Positions 32,680-45,140 of a stretch of DNA of 64,000 nucleotides are shown one piece after another. The notes below the pieces were generated by a model. It ran no database searches. It was not told where the DNA came from and saw only the letters and a program-made list of their open reading frames with translations. Position numbers and translations under genes: made by a program. The DNA is from Piromyces finnis (Eukaryota > Neocallimastigomycota > Neocallimastigomycetes > Neocallimastigales > Neocallimastigaceae). How positions within the stretch are numbered: the stretch's first letter is position 1; each line of letters opens with the position of its first letter. Where the stretch lies: NCBI GenBank assembly GCA_002104945.1, contig MCFH01000012.1:248001-312000 (forward strand), in the 5' to 3' direction.

Positions 32680-35600
32680 ATGGATAGAAATAGTTATTTA
32701 AGAATAAACAACCGTGACGATGGAATAGCTGGAGTCAGTGACGCAGGCTCTGAGGCGAGTTCCATGATGGATATTGAGGATGAGACTAGTAAAAGCGTTA
32801 ACACCAGGGGAAAACTCATCCCAAAACCTCCAAGTTTTTCAGGAAAAAGAAGTGAACTTCTTTATTTCCTGGCAAGACTGGAGAAATATTTCAAGTATAA
32901 CTTAGAAGAAGATGCTACCGACGCCTACAAGCTGGATATCTTGGGATGCTACCTGGAAGGAACCGCCGCCGAATGGTTTGCCGACTTAGAACGAGAAGAA
33001 AGCCCCCTGTTGAACTCTTACGAAGATTTTATTGAGGCAATAAAGGCTCGCTACAAGACTTGCAACAGCGCCGACGTAGCTAACAGTCGGTTGGTGAAGA
33101 TAAAAGCAGGACAATTCAGAAACGTAATGGACTACTGTGAAGCTTTTGAGAAGATGGCCAGGGATTCGTCATTTAATGATGAAGCTAAGATCTACTTCTT
33201 TATGGAAGGACTACCAACATCCGTCAAGGACAAAGCAAGGCTACTATATCCAAAAATTAGAAAACTTACCGAATTGATCAATGTGGTTGCCGCTAATGCC
33301 GAAGTTGAATGGAAGATTTATGGAAAAGATCCCATGGAGGTTGACGGAAAGAAAGTTAGAAGATATAATAGACACTTAGGAACTAACAGATATGCTTCTT
33401 ATGGAACCAAGTATAATAACTATGTGGATCAAGAAGACTACCAAAATTCGACCAAACCAAGAAAATGCTTTTTCTGCAAAAGGACTGAACACTTGAAGAA
33501 AGATTGTCCTCAACTTAAGGACAAAATAATAAATCGACCAAAAGCATTTATGGCTACTACCGCTGGAAGAATGTTAAATGTTTAAGATATTCTGTTACAA
33601 GTTAATAGTGGTGTGTATCTTAAGGCTCTTGTGGATTCTGGCTCGGACTTGGACTTTTTGGATTGGAAGGCTGTTGATAAGTACAAGATTTCATTCCAAA
33701 GAATGTTTAAGGATAAGTATGTGGAAGGCATAAGTGGTAATGGATTCTTGAAGTATGAAACAATTCCTTTGATCATGAATATCAAGAATCATAAGGAATC
33801 CATTCAATTCTACCTTACCGATCTTCCTTCTGGTATTTCTGATATTTTGGGCAAGAATTGGTTAAGAAAACATGATCCTACAATTAGCTTTAAGGATCAA
33901 ACTCTAGAATTTAAGTCCAAATTATGTTCTTTAAATTGCTGTGCTACTCCAGGAGAAATGGAAAAAAGAAGCAAAGAAGAAGAATTGTCCAAGGAAGAAG
34001 AAAGAAGAAAAGAAAAGGAACTTGTACAAGAAATACTCAGCAACTATAAAAATAGTTTAAAAATTAGAGATAGTGAAATTAAAAATAAAGAAAATAGAAA
34101 AATTATAGATAAAACTAAAAGTACATGTATTAAAAAGAAATGTAATAAAAACTTAAAATTAAATAAAAGGAATGTTCAAAAGTATATTGTATGTAGTGTT
34201 ATTTCAAATGAAGGAAATAAAGGTGAAGATGTTGAAGAAAGTGTTGTAGAAATTCCTGATGTATATAAGGAATTTGAAAGTGTATTTGATGAAGTTGAGT
34301 GTAATGAACTACCTCCACATCGAATATACGATTGTAAAATAAGATTGAAAGATAAAGATAACTTATTTTATGGTCCGTTATACCCTTTGACAGAAGAAGA
34401 AAGGAATACGTTAAAGGAGTATATTTCCGAAAACTTAGAAAAAGGATTTATTAGACCGTCTACTTCACCTGCTGGAGCACCTGTGCTGTTCGTTAGGAAA
34501 AAGGATGGGACTTTAAGATTGTATGTTGACTACCGAAGACTCAATGAAAACACAATCAGGGATTCATATCCATTACCTCTCATATCTGAACTATTCGATA
34601 GGTTAAGAGAAGCAAAAGTCTTTACTAAACTTGATCTCAAGTCTGCTTATAATCTAGTTCGAATAAATGAGGGTGATGAATATAAAACTGCATTTAGGAC
34701 AAGATTTGGTCACTTTGAATATCTTGTCATGCCGTTTGGATTAAAGAACGCTCCTGCAACTTTCCAACATTTTATCAATGATGTTCTCGGAGAATATTTG
34801 GATGAATTCGCTTTTTCTTATATTGATGATATTCTTATCTATTCGAAAAACTTAGACGAACATCGAAAGCATGTAAAGAAGGTTCTTCAAAGATTAAAAG
34901 AAAACGGATTGTATGCAAAACTTAGTAAATGCGAATTTGAAACTTCAGAAACTACTTTCTTAGGGCATGTTATCTCAGATAAAGGAATCTCTATGGATCC
35001 AAAGAAGGTTAAAGCTATTATGGAATGGCCTGTACCAACATCTGTTAAAGAAGTGCAATCATTTATTGGATTATGTGATTATTATAGAAGATTTATTCCA
35101 AACTTTACTGGTATTGCTAAACCGTTACATAATCTAACAAAGAAAGATGTTAAATTTCATTGGTCAGAAGAATGTAATGAAGCTTTTTGTACTTTAAAGA
35201 AATTCTTTACCGAAGAACCAATTTTAATTCATGCCGATCCTGAATTACCTTTTGTGGTTGAGACAGACGTAAGTAATTTTGCAATCGGTGCTGTATTGTC
35301 TCAAAGGTTACAGAATAATAATGAGCTTCATCCAATTTGTTATTATTCAAGAGGATTGACTAAATCGGAAAAGAACTATCCAATCTATGATAAAGAACTT
35401 TTGGCTGTTATTGAAGCTTTGAAACAATGGAGACACTACTTAGAAGGAGCCAAGCATCAGTTTATGATCTATACGGATCATAAAAATCTTACCTTTCCTA
35501 GGAAGCCTGAACTATTGTCGCAAAGACAAATTCGCTGGAATTTGTTTTTGACCCGTTATGATTTCAAAATACAATATAGACCGGATAAAGAAGGTGGAAA

Positions 35601-36137
35601 ACCTGATGCTTTTTCAAGACGTCCTGATTATGAAGAAGATAAAAGTAATAAAGAAGACGAAGAAGCCTATTCTTGCTTGACAGTTAAAGAAATCGAAAAT
35701 ACTTTATTTCTTGTGTCTATTCAAGGGAATCTCAAAGAAGATTTAATTAAAGAAATTAAAGATGATGAAGAAATTAAGGAGTTAATAAATATTAGTTAAT
35801 AAATATTCTACAAGGAAAATCTACTGCAAGTAAGAAGTATAAGAAGTTAATGAAGAACTTTAAGTTAAGCGAAGAATGAATTCTTTTGTATAAAAGTTTA
35901 GTTTACGTACCAAAGAAAATGAGAGATACAATAATCTCAATGCATCATGACAATCCAATTCATGGTCATTTTGGTATTATTAAAACAAAAGAATTAATTA
36001 CAAGAAACTTTGTTTGGATAAACATGACTCAAGATATAGTTAAGTTTATTGATTCTTGTAAAGTTTGTGGAGCTGTTAAGGTTGATCGTCATAGACCTTA
36101 TGGACTTTTACAGCCACTACCAACTCCGGAAAGACCG
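32680..36137 (+). pseudogene. Gag-Pol of gypsy element C, truncated and mutated
   Basis: A decayed sister of element B. The ATG at 32680 matches B and D, although the frame is open from a TTG at 32611. Gag holds the knuckle CFFCKRTEHLKKDC. Nonsense TAA at 33583-33585 lies where B and D have an aromatic residue; protease LVDSGSDLDF, RT with FSYIDDILIYS, RNase H and part of the spacer follow in frame. A 14-bp tandem duplication (AGTTAATAAATATT twice, about 35779-35806) shifts the frame and ends it at 35799. A TGA near 35876 follows before the integrase finger (HHDNP...GHFG...CKVCGA). The sequence breaks off at a 16-bp palindrome (36122-36159) where the RNA polymerase fragment starts on the other strand. 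No DDE core remains. Confidence 0.92.
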
Positions 36138-36159
36138 CTACCACGGTCTTTCCGGAGTT
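36122..36159. repeat. Fold-back palindrome at the gypsy C / RNA polymerase junction
   Basis: AACTCCGGAAAGACCG (36122-36137) and CGGTCTTTCCGGAGTT (36144-36159) are perfect 16-bp inverted arms around CTACCA. The left arm is normal gypsy coding sequence (PTPERP), so the right arm looks like an inverted copy made at the junction. Confidence 0.85.
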
Positions 36160-37258
36160 TATCTAAATCTAACCCTATAACTTCTATATAATGTTCATTA
36201 CCTATAGCTTTCAATGTAACTTTAACAATATCTTTAGCTCTTGATAATACAACATTATTTAATACTTTGTTAATATCTTCATTATCTAAATTAACGAAAT
36301 GACTATCAAGTAAATAATATTTATCAAATTCTTCAAATTCAAAATTCTGTTCATTAAAATAATCTATTAGGAAATTACTTTCATTATCAAAATATTCATT
36401 AATACTGTTATTAATGCTGTTATTAATATCGTTATCAGAATTATAATTACTTTCTTCATTATTATTATCAGAATTATAATTATTTTCTTCATTATCATCA
36501 TTATTAATATGTTCATAAATTCCTGGTTTAAAAACACAAAGCATATCTGAATCAACTATATAATCAATTTTATGATCATCAAACCAATCAAGAATCTTTG
36601 AAGCTGGTTGAATAAATTCAATGTAAAGATCTTCAAGATTTAGAGATGATTCCCATGTAAACAATATATTATTGGTGTTTTCTAAATATTTAATTACAGA
36701 TTCGAAAATAGTTTTTGGATGAATTTTTAAATTAAATATAGAATGACGACAAAAATAAAAACGAAGTGTAAATCCATTATACACAACATTTAAAACATCA
36801 TTTAATATTCTGTATTCCATTTGATTTGCTATTTTCTTCTTAAATAAAATATCATAATTTGGTTTAAAATATGAATGAATTATACTATAATCCATTTTAT
36901 TATGGGTTAATTTATATAATTCTTTCAATTTATTATTATCATTTGTATTTAATTTGTGGAAATAACTTAATGCTGATTGTGTTACAGGTTCACCAACTGA
37001 TTGAGCTGCTAAAATACCAACATGAGTATTTTCTTTTATCATACGAGATTTGATTTTATCCACAATTATTTTAGCAAACTTATCACAATCAATTTCTTCT
37101 GCTTTGATTTTTTTCTTTAAATAATTTCTTACTTTATTATTTACTTGGTGAATATAAGGAGTCAATCTTTTATTTTCTTCAAAATTTTTAGAGATTTCGT
37201 TACATATATAATCAATATCCTCAACAGGAAAATATTGTATATTTTGAGATTCTTCCAT
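36144..37258 (-). pseudogene. Divergent RNA polymerase largest-subunit C-terminal part
   Basis: From ATG 37258 the frame carries GILAAQSVGEPVTQ (residues 81-94) and SALSYFHKLN, the trigger-loop region of the multisubunit RNA polymerase largest subunit (RPB1, or A'' in archaea), preceded by about 80 residues that fit the A'' N-terminus. The end has a typical closing segment (IGNEHYIEVIGLDLDKL). An Asn/Asp-rich insert lies around residues 250-300. The last ~20 codons, to 36098, are antisense gypsy sequence past the palindrome and not native. Identity to cellular RPB1 is low outside the trigger loop, so I infer a large DNA virus or linear plasmid origin. The rest of the subunit is not upstream here but may be at 53314-55113. 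Confidence 0.8.
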
Positions 37259-38312
37259 ACTTGAAATATTTATTTAAAATATATTTATATATTTATAAAA
37301 TATTTATAAAATATTTAGATGCAATATTTACTATAAATTTACAAAATATTTTTAAAGTATTATTAATTATCATTTTATAATTTAGTGTTTATTTTTATAT
37401 AATTATAAATTATACAATCTTTTTAAAAAGAATTTAAAAGAGAACATAATATTATTAAAAATTATTTTAATGTTTTAAAACTTTCAATACATATTTTATG
37501 ATTTCATACTAAATACATTTATTAATTAATATACATAATCTAAAAATAACCTTTATAAATTAATGATATTATAGCTATTTACATTAATACATATATATAT
37601 ATAGAATATTACTAGTAATATATATTATACATATTACAATGAATTATGCTTTTAATATAAATTTGTTAATTCTTTATAATAACGAAATTACATTATTGAA
37701 TTCCAATTTTAAAAATAATTATTTAAATAATAACAAAATATATAAATAAATATAAAATTTAAAAAAAAAATAATTTTATGCGATAGTACCTTATTAACTA
37801 AAAAATCATATAAATAGAATTATTTTTAAAAGATGAATAGATAGATTCATCTAAATTTCTTTTTAATAATAAATAAGATTTATTAAGAATAGTTGATTTT
37901 AATATTTCTATTTCTATGGATGCTTTACATGGATAATAATCTTCATTATTCCATATACTATAGATAATAACTTTTTTATTGTTTTCATTCATAATACTAT
38001 AATTATATGCAGTTATATTTTTAAATATTACATGTATTATAATTTTAATTAAATTAATAATAAAGTTTAAAATATTTGATACTGTTAAAAAAAGCAGTTA
38101 TATTTTTAATATTTTTACATAAAAAAGAAAATGATAGTAGTGTATTGTATAATTCATCATTATCTTTTATTATTGATTTATAGACTTACAAAAGGAAATT
38201 CCTTTTGATAGCTAAAAAAAAAACATAAGAATTATGTTTTATTTATAATGGTTTTTTATTAATTAATTTCTATTAAATAAAAATATTTGTTATTTATTAT
38301 AATTAATTTTTC
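37259..38312. other. Upstream flank of the RNA polymerase fragment
   Basis: Very AT-rich DNA with tandem TTTATAAAATATT-type runs (37270-37320). Apart from the small frame at 37798-37992, nothing is recognised. Confidence 0.4.
37798..37992 (-). CDS. Small hypothetical protein upstream of the RNA polymerase fragment
   Basis: A 64-codon frame on the same strand as the polymerase fragment, about 540 bp upstream. Codon composition looks protein-like rather than random AT (charged and aromatic residues spread through KVIIYSIWNNEDYY). No family recognised. It may belong to the same inserted DNA, or be chance. Confidence 0.3.
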   Translation of the reverse strand: MNENNKKVIIYSIWNNEDYYPCKASIEIEILKSTILNKSYLLLKRNLDESIYSSFKNNSIYMIF

Positions 38313-38570
38313 TTATAATAATAACTCTTGAATTCTAAAGAATTTCAAGAGTGTTTATTTATATTTTTATTAAAAAATAAGGTTAAATAAATGAGTTCTA
38401 ATCTTAACAAATAAAATGTTTAGGAAAAGACTAGAAGAAAAACCTAAACAAGTTTTCAACCAATATTCTAATCATATTAGTCATCGTGTAAATTTTAAGT
38501 AAAACCAATTATTTGTAATAATAATCGGAAAAACCTTAAAATACCGATTTCCTAAAGTAAATCCGTGTTT
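38313..38570 (+). repeat. Dispersed repeat R7, left arm of a large inverted pair
   Basis: Matches the reverse complement of about 40505-40740. Each copy begins with a hairpin whose arms are ACTCTTGA and TCAAGAGT, and shares AGGAAAAG-CTAGAAGAAAAACCTAAA in gapped form. The two arms enclose about 1.9 kb that includes the LTR-5 solo element. Confidence 0.65.
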
Positions 38571-38875
38571 AGATATAACAGGTAAACTAATTAGTAATAT
38601 ATAATTAAAGGGTAAAATTACGGATTCTTGTATATAAATATTATTTAAAAATCAAATGAACAAATTATTATTTAATTAAATAAATTATATAAATATATGA
38701 AATATATTTAACTAAATAAATTAAATAAAGTATATGAATGTATAATTTATACTTAACTATATAAATTAAATAAATAATTTAAGTGTATAAAATATTATTA
38801 ACTAAATTATAAAACTAATAATAAATATTAATTATTTAGATTGAAATAATTATTATTTCTTACACGACAATGATA

Positions 38876-39190
38876 TAATTTGATAATAATCTTAATTTTG
38901 AATTTTACTTCAAAAAGTGATTATTATATTATATCTTTGATTATAACTATATAAGTTATATGGATTAGAATTTGAAATTATTTTTATAAAAATTAATAAA
39001 ATTGTTTTATTAAAACACTAAATTGTTTTATTAGAAACACTCGTTTTTCTAATATTTAATTATTTAAAAGTTTATTTATTTAATTATAAAAATGATTATT
39101 AAAATTAAAAAAATATTAACTAAACTATATAATATTTCTTTATTAATTATAATAATGATTAAAATAAGAATATTTACATGTATTTATATT
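38876..39190 (+). repeat. Dispersed repeat R6, copy 1
   Basis: An AT-rich block sharing order and words with the reverse complement of about 48470-48665 and partly with 50530-50640 (TGATATAATTT start, AAAAGTGATTATTATATTATAT, TTAGAAACACTCG-like word). No coding frame. Boundaries are approximate; it may be another LTR family. Confidence 0.45.
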
Positions 39191-39633
39191 TTCTTTTAAG
39201 TTTAAACTATTTACATTAAAATAATAAAATTAATAACTATTTACAATAAAAGTAATAAAAGTAATTAAAAATAACAATAAAAGAAACAATTAAAAGTTAA
39301 AGAATATAAAAAGTTGTTTATTTTACAATTAATTAAAGTAATAATTATTTTTAATATTTTAATAAAAGTGTTTAATTATATTATTTTATAACATGAATTA
39401 TTATATTTGTTTACTTTTAAAGTGTAATTTACTAACGAAGTTATTAAATATTTAATTTAACAATTAATTTAACAAGAGTTATATATTTTGATCTCGATTA
39501 ATTAAAGTTTATTATTTTCTTTCAATAATTAAAATATATGCAGTGTTAAGGATTAATTTTATTTTAGAATTTTGGTACAGTAATTAATTAAACTATAACT
39601 TATTTTAAGTTACTTTTAGGGTTAACTTAGAAA

Positions 39634-40283
39634 TGTCAAAATCACAATTCATGAAATTTGACATTTCATGAAAATTCATAATTTTGAATTATTAGTTAAA
39701 TTAATTAAAAATTAAAATATTAATTTAATAGTATCTTACTAATAATAGTTTATTCAATATAAATATTAATTGGAAAGCTATTTATTATCCGGAGATAAAT
39801 AGTGTAACAATTAATTAATATTAAACAAACCAATTAGTAAAATAAGATTCATTTAAATAATTATTAATATTATTTTTAACAACTTATTAATATCGGTATT
39901 TAAAGAAAATTATATTATTATTATTATTATATTTTATTAATATTTATATTTATATTATTATACATGTATAACTTAAATTATATTATTATTATACTTTATT
40001 AATATCAACATTATATTAAAAATGAAGTATAAATAAGTTGAACAAAGAACAACTTTAAGAAGTTCTTTGTGAGATTATTATACTCATTTTTATATAGTAT
40101 ATTCAATATTTAAAATTGATAATTATCATTTATTTATATTATAAAAATTAAATAAAATAATTCTTAAAAAAAACTATATTTATTATTTTTTTATTTATAA
40201 AAATTTATTATTTACTATATAATTAAGCTTATCCTAACCTAGTAGACTTAATTATAACTCTAAATCCACTCAAACTCTTGACA
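39634..40283 (+). mobile_element. Solo LTR, family LTR-5
   Basis: 650 bp starting TGTCAAAATC and ending CTCTTGACA, flanked by the 5-bp duplication AGAAA (39629-39633 and 40284-40288). The inverted relative is 29432-30071. An inner hairpin near the start pairs CATGAAATTTGACA-type sequence. Confidence 0.9.
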
Positions 40284-40504
40284 AGAAATCAGGTTTAATA
40301 ATAATTTTATATTTATTAATTTCATTATTTATCAACATGTAAGAATAAATACTTATTATTTATTCTTAGTATTAAATATTATAAATAATTTATTTAGTTA
40401 ATAATCATTAATCCATTAAATTATATTAATATATTTATTTATTATTATATTTATTTGTTAAGTAAAACTACTAATTACATTAATAATATTATACAACTAT
40501 ATAT

Positions 40505-40740
40505 TAGTATTAATAGGAAATCGGATATTAAGGTTTTACCCGTTATCAACGGTTTTACTTAATATTACGATGATTGGTATGATTAGAATATCAATTAAAT
40601 AACTTTTTAGGTTTTTCTTCTAGGCTTTTCCTAAAAAGATTTTTGTTAAGAAATTTTAATTTAATAAAATAAAACATATAAATAGTACTCTTGAGTTCGA
40701 TTTGAGAAATCAAGAGTTATTATTATAAGATTAATTATAA
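40505..40740 (-). repeat. Dispersed repeat R7, right arm
   Basis: The inverted partner of 38313-38570. The match is imperfect, with changes spread evenly and no coding frame. Confidence 0.65.
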
Positions 40741-42034
40741 TAAATAACTTTATACAAAATAATAAATAATAAAATAAATATTAAAAAACTATTAAATACA
40801 CAAAAATTCTGATACATTTGGTGTTTGTTTATTATAATTTCTTATAATAAACTCATTAAGTTAAGTTTCTAATTTTACTTTTATTTTTACATTTTAATAA
40901 TAATTTATATTATTAATTTGTGTCACGAATACTAGTGAAATCTACAATTTCAAGTGATCATGAAATTGTGAAATTACTTATAAAATTTTCAAAATCAATA
41001 ATATTTTATTTCCAAATAAATTATAAAATTATATTAAGAAATATTTAAAAAATTTAGAAAAGGTTAAGATATGACCTTAACCCTTAATAATTTTATAACA
41101 AATAACTTTAACCCTTATCGTCAAAATTAAATAAGGAAAAACACGCATATCTCCTTAACGAATGACGATTTTTGGAAAATTATGGCTAGGAGATTATGGG
41201 TTCGTTAGAAAGCCACGCTCGAGATAAACAACATATCTTAAAATCAGGTCAATATCTCTGCTGGTTCACGAGATATTCCAATTTAAAGATATTTTGTTAG
41301 TAATGATTAATTGTTTATTCAGAGAATGATCACCTCTGATGTATTGAACATAAATCATTCACCCAAAAGGATATAAATTATTGCTTTAATTAAATTAAAA
41401 TTATTTTCCGGAATTAATTAACTTTATTTTATAATAATTATTTCAATAACATATCTTATAATCTTTGAGTTAAAAGATTATAATTATTAATATTATTTCT
41501 TAATTCTAATATAATTCATTGAATATAATATTAATAATTATAATCTTTTAAGAAATGATTAATATTATAAATATATAAACAATAGCTACTCTTAATAATT
41601 AGTAATAAGTCTTAAGTTTAGCCTTAGTATTATAAAATATATTATGAATATAATCATGTATTAAAAAGTTATTTTATTATTAAATGTAAAATTACAATTA
41701 GTATAAATAGTTTAGAATAATTTTATGAATTAAATCTTTGTAAAGATTATTACCTTATTAATACTTAACAAGTATTACTATTAAATAATCTTATTATTAT
41801 ATATATTCTTTAAATAAAATAAAAAGAAATTATTTTAACCATAATACATAGTTTAATTATTCATTTATAAAACAATTAAGATTATTTTAATAAAACATTT
41901 TTCTAACCTAGTTATCTTTAATCTTTTATTTAATTTAATATTTTAATATTAAATTATAAGTTTAATAAAACTTTTACAATTTGAAGCTAATAATTATTAT
42001 TATAATAAATATAATATAATTATTACACACTAGC
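40741..42034. other. Gene-free stretch with a G+C-richer block
   Basis: No coding frame. About 41130-41290 is G+C-richer (GAATGACGATTTTTGG, TTAGAAAGCCACGCTCGAG) and follows TAACCCTTA-type words, loosely like 27050-27260. Its role is unknown. Confidence 0.4.
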
Positions 42035-42450
42035 TAGAAATAACTAAATTGTCTTAGTGATTAGTAGCTAAGACTGTGAGTCTGAATGACAATAATTCGA
42101 GACCTCATAGATACTATTTTAAAAATTATAATTTTATTTTATTTTTAAATTTTATTTTATATGAAGATTATTGATTGGCTAAGAATTTTAAGTTGAAAAA
42201 ATTTTATAAATTAATTTAAAAAATTTTAGTATAAATACGAGTGAATTTTCCCAAATATTTTAAAAAATCGAGATTTTATTAATAAATAATTATATTATTA
42301 AACACTAACTTATTAAGTTAAATTCTATGTATTTTTAATAATATTTTTATAAATTAATAATTTACAGGATATTTTAAAGTGTTAATATTACTAAGTTATT
42401 TAGTAAATATTATAATTTGTTTTTTATTGTTAAAGACACATTTCTTTACA
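42035..42450 (+). repeat. tRNA-derived SINE-like repeat, copy 3, fused to a gag start
   Basis: A diverged copy of 593-1012 with GTCTTAGTGATTAG and ATTCGAGACC. It ends in the family's TTTCTTTACA, and the very next bases are the ATG of element D gag (42451), where the LTR-1 leader should be. Confidence 0.6.
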
Positions 42451-44142
42451 ATGAGTAATAGATATAGAATGTTAGACAACCGTATTGATGGAATAGCTGG
42501 AGTCAGTGACACAGTTTCTGAGGCGAGTTCCATGATGGATATTGAGGATGAGACTGGTAAAAGCGTTAACACCAGGGGAAGACTCATCCCAAAACCTCCA
42601 AGATTTTCAGGAAAAAGAAGTGAACTTCTTTACTTCCTGGCAAGATTGGAGTACTTCAAATATAACTTAGAAGAAGATGCTACTGACGCCTACAAGCTGG
42701 ATATCTTGGGATGCTACCTGGAAGGAACCGCCGCCGAATGGTTTGCCGACTTAGAGAAGAAAGCCCCCTATTGAATTCATATGAAGATTTTATTGAGGCA
42801 ATGAATGCTCGTTACAAAGCTTGCAACAGTGCCGATGTAACCAACAGTCGACTTGCAAAATTAAAGTCAAACCAATTCAAGAACGTCATGGACTACTGCG
42901 AAGAATTTGAAAAGATGGCTAGAGACTCGTCCTTTAATGATGAAGCGAAAATCCATTTCTTTATGGAAGGTTTACCAACTTCAGTCAAGGAAAAAACTAA
43001 GCTCTTTTACCCAAGAATTAGGAAGTTAACTGAGTTAATTAATGTCGTTGCTGCCAATGTAGAAGTAGAATGGAAAGTCTTTGGAAAGGATCCTATGGAT
43101 GTCGACGGAAAGAACCGAAAATATAACAGCGACTTAAGAATAAGGTACCTCTCTTATGGTGTAAAATATAGAAATTATGTAGACCAAGAAAGCCCTACCA
43201 TCTCATCTAAGCCTAGAAAATGTTTCTTCTGCAAAAAGATTGGACATATTGAGAAGGATTGTCCTCAACTTAAGGATAAGGCTATAAATAGACCAAAAGC
43301 GTTTATAGCTACTACTGCTGGAAGAAGAATGTTAAATAATTATGACATTCTATTACAAGTCAATAATGGTGTTAATCTTAAAGCTCTTGTGGATTCTGGT
43401 TTTGATTTATACTTTTTGGATTGGAAAGCTGTGGACAAGTACAAAATTCCATTCCAAAGGATGATGAAGGATAAGTTTGTTGAAGGTATAGGTGGTAATG
43501 GATTCTTGAAGTATGGAACAATTTCTTTAATCATGAACATCAAGAATCATAAAGAATCCATTCAATTCTACCTTACTGATCTTCCTTCTGGTATTTCTGT
43601 TATTCTTGGAAAGAACTGGTTGAGAAAGCATGATCCTACAATTAGCTTTAAGGATCAAACTTTTGAATTCAAATCCGAATTCTGTTCTTTGAATTGCTGT
43701 GCTACTCCAGAAGACATGAAAAGAAGAATCAAAGAAGAGGAATTGGCCAAAGAAGAAGAAAGAAGAAAGGAAAAGGAACTCGTACAGGAAATACTCAATA
43801 ATTATAAAAATAGTTTAAAAATTAGAGATAATAAAATTAAGAATAAGGAAAATAGAAAAATATTAGATATAAATAAAAATACATGTATTAAAAAGAAATG
43901 TAGTAAAAATTTAAAATTAAATAAAAAGAATGTTCAAAAGTATATTGTATGTAGTTTTCTTTCAAATGATGAAAATAGTGGTGAAGATGTTAAAGAAAGT
44001 GTTATAGAAATTCCAGATGTATATAAAGAATTTGAAAGTGTATTTGATGAAGTTGAGTGTAATGAACTACCTCAACATCAAATATACGATTGTAAAATAA
44101 GATTGAAAGATAAATACAACTTATTTTATGGTCCTTTATACC
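42451..44142 (+). pseudogene. Gag and protease of gypsy element D, fragment
   Basis: A close relative of B and C. The ATG at 42451 (MSNRYRML) matches theirs. A lost codon (RLEYFKYN) and a small frame-shifting loss near 42757, after DLEK, break gag into overlapping frames ending at 42774 and continuing to 44147. The second frame holds CFFCKKIGHIEKDC and the protease region, where LVDSGFDLYF replaces the usual DSGS, so the active-site context is altered. The sequence ends at 44142 in the pre-RT region (FYGPLY), where an LTR-3 copy begins. No LTR-1, RT core or integrase remains. Confidence 0.9.
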
Positions 44143-44794
44143 TGTAAAGATTTAAAATATATCTTTAAATTATTTAATAATTAATTAATAATTATTAAAT
44201 AATAATTATGATATTTTAATAAAAATTAATTTTAAAATATCAAAGTTAGAAATGAAATTTGGATAAATATTCAAATTAAATCTTAAAAAGTTTTTATTTA
44301 ATTAAAATTAGTTTAATAACTTTAGCGTAGTTTTAAATTAGCATTTTTTAATAGCAAATATATAATAAATAGTATTATTAATATTTAATTAATATATAGT
44401 TAATACATGGACTATATTCAATTTGTAGTTTACTCAAATTGAATCAAAAGTGTATTGAATTAGTTTTAGCTTAGTTTTAATATTTTATTATTTAATTAAA
44501 TCAGTATTAAATTAGTTTTGTTTATTTTCTATTGAATATATGTATAATTAAATAAAATAGTATATTAAAATATATTTTACAAAAAATATAAATGCATGTA
44601 AAATTTCATAATTAAAACGATGTAATTGTTATTGACTATAATTTAGTTAACAACTAAATAAAACTAATAAAAGAGAAGTTTTAAAATATATTTCGTTATT
44701 TTTGTCTTTTTATATTTTTTTATTTTATTTTTTTGTGTTTTTGTTTTATTGAAAAATTTTATAATCTGTTTTAAATTTTTTTAAAACTTTTACA
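44143..44794 (+). mobile_element. LTR-3 family copy c, mismatched flanks
   Basis: 652 bp, TGTAAAGATTTAAAA start and ACTTTTACA end. The flanks are ATACC (element D) and AACTA (LTR-4), so no target duplication. A hybrid LTR made by recombination between two LTR-3 copies would give this. Confidence 0.85.
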
Positions 44795-45140
44795 AACTAT
44801 AACTATTTTTAGTAAAATACAATTGGCAATTCAAATTAAGTACTATTCAATTTGAATATGTGCCCATGTATTATTGATATATTAATCATTTAATAATTAT
44901 ATACTATATATCTATTTCTAATACAAAACAATACTATAACAAATAAATTAAATTTCTCAATTTAAACCCCTAGTTTAACATTAAAAATAAATTAATAATT
45001 TATTTTGTTTTAAACTTTAATTATAAATAAATTATGTCCCATTTTCTTTTTCTGTAATATAATTCGTGTAACTTAAACAATTATGTTTATGGCGTAAGTT
45101 ACATTAAAGATATCAATCTGTGGCGTTTGATATCTTTACA
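44795..45140 (-). repeat. 3' LTR of element F (LTR-4), truncated
   Basis: 346 bp matching the first part of 62509-63122 in reverse orientation. It starts (minus strand) TGTAAAGATATCAAACG directly after a polypurine-like AATAAAAAGAG that follows the integrase end of element F, so it is F's 3' LTR. It is cut by the LTR-3 copy at 44794. Confidence 0.8.
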
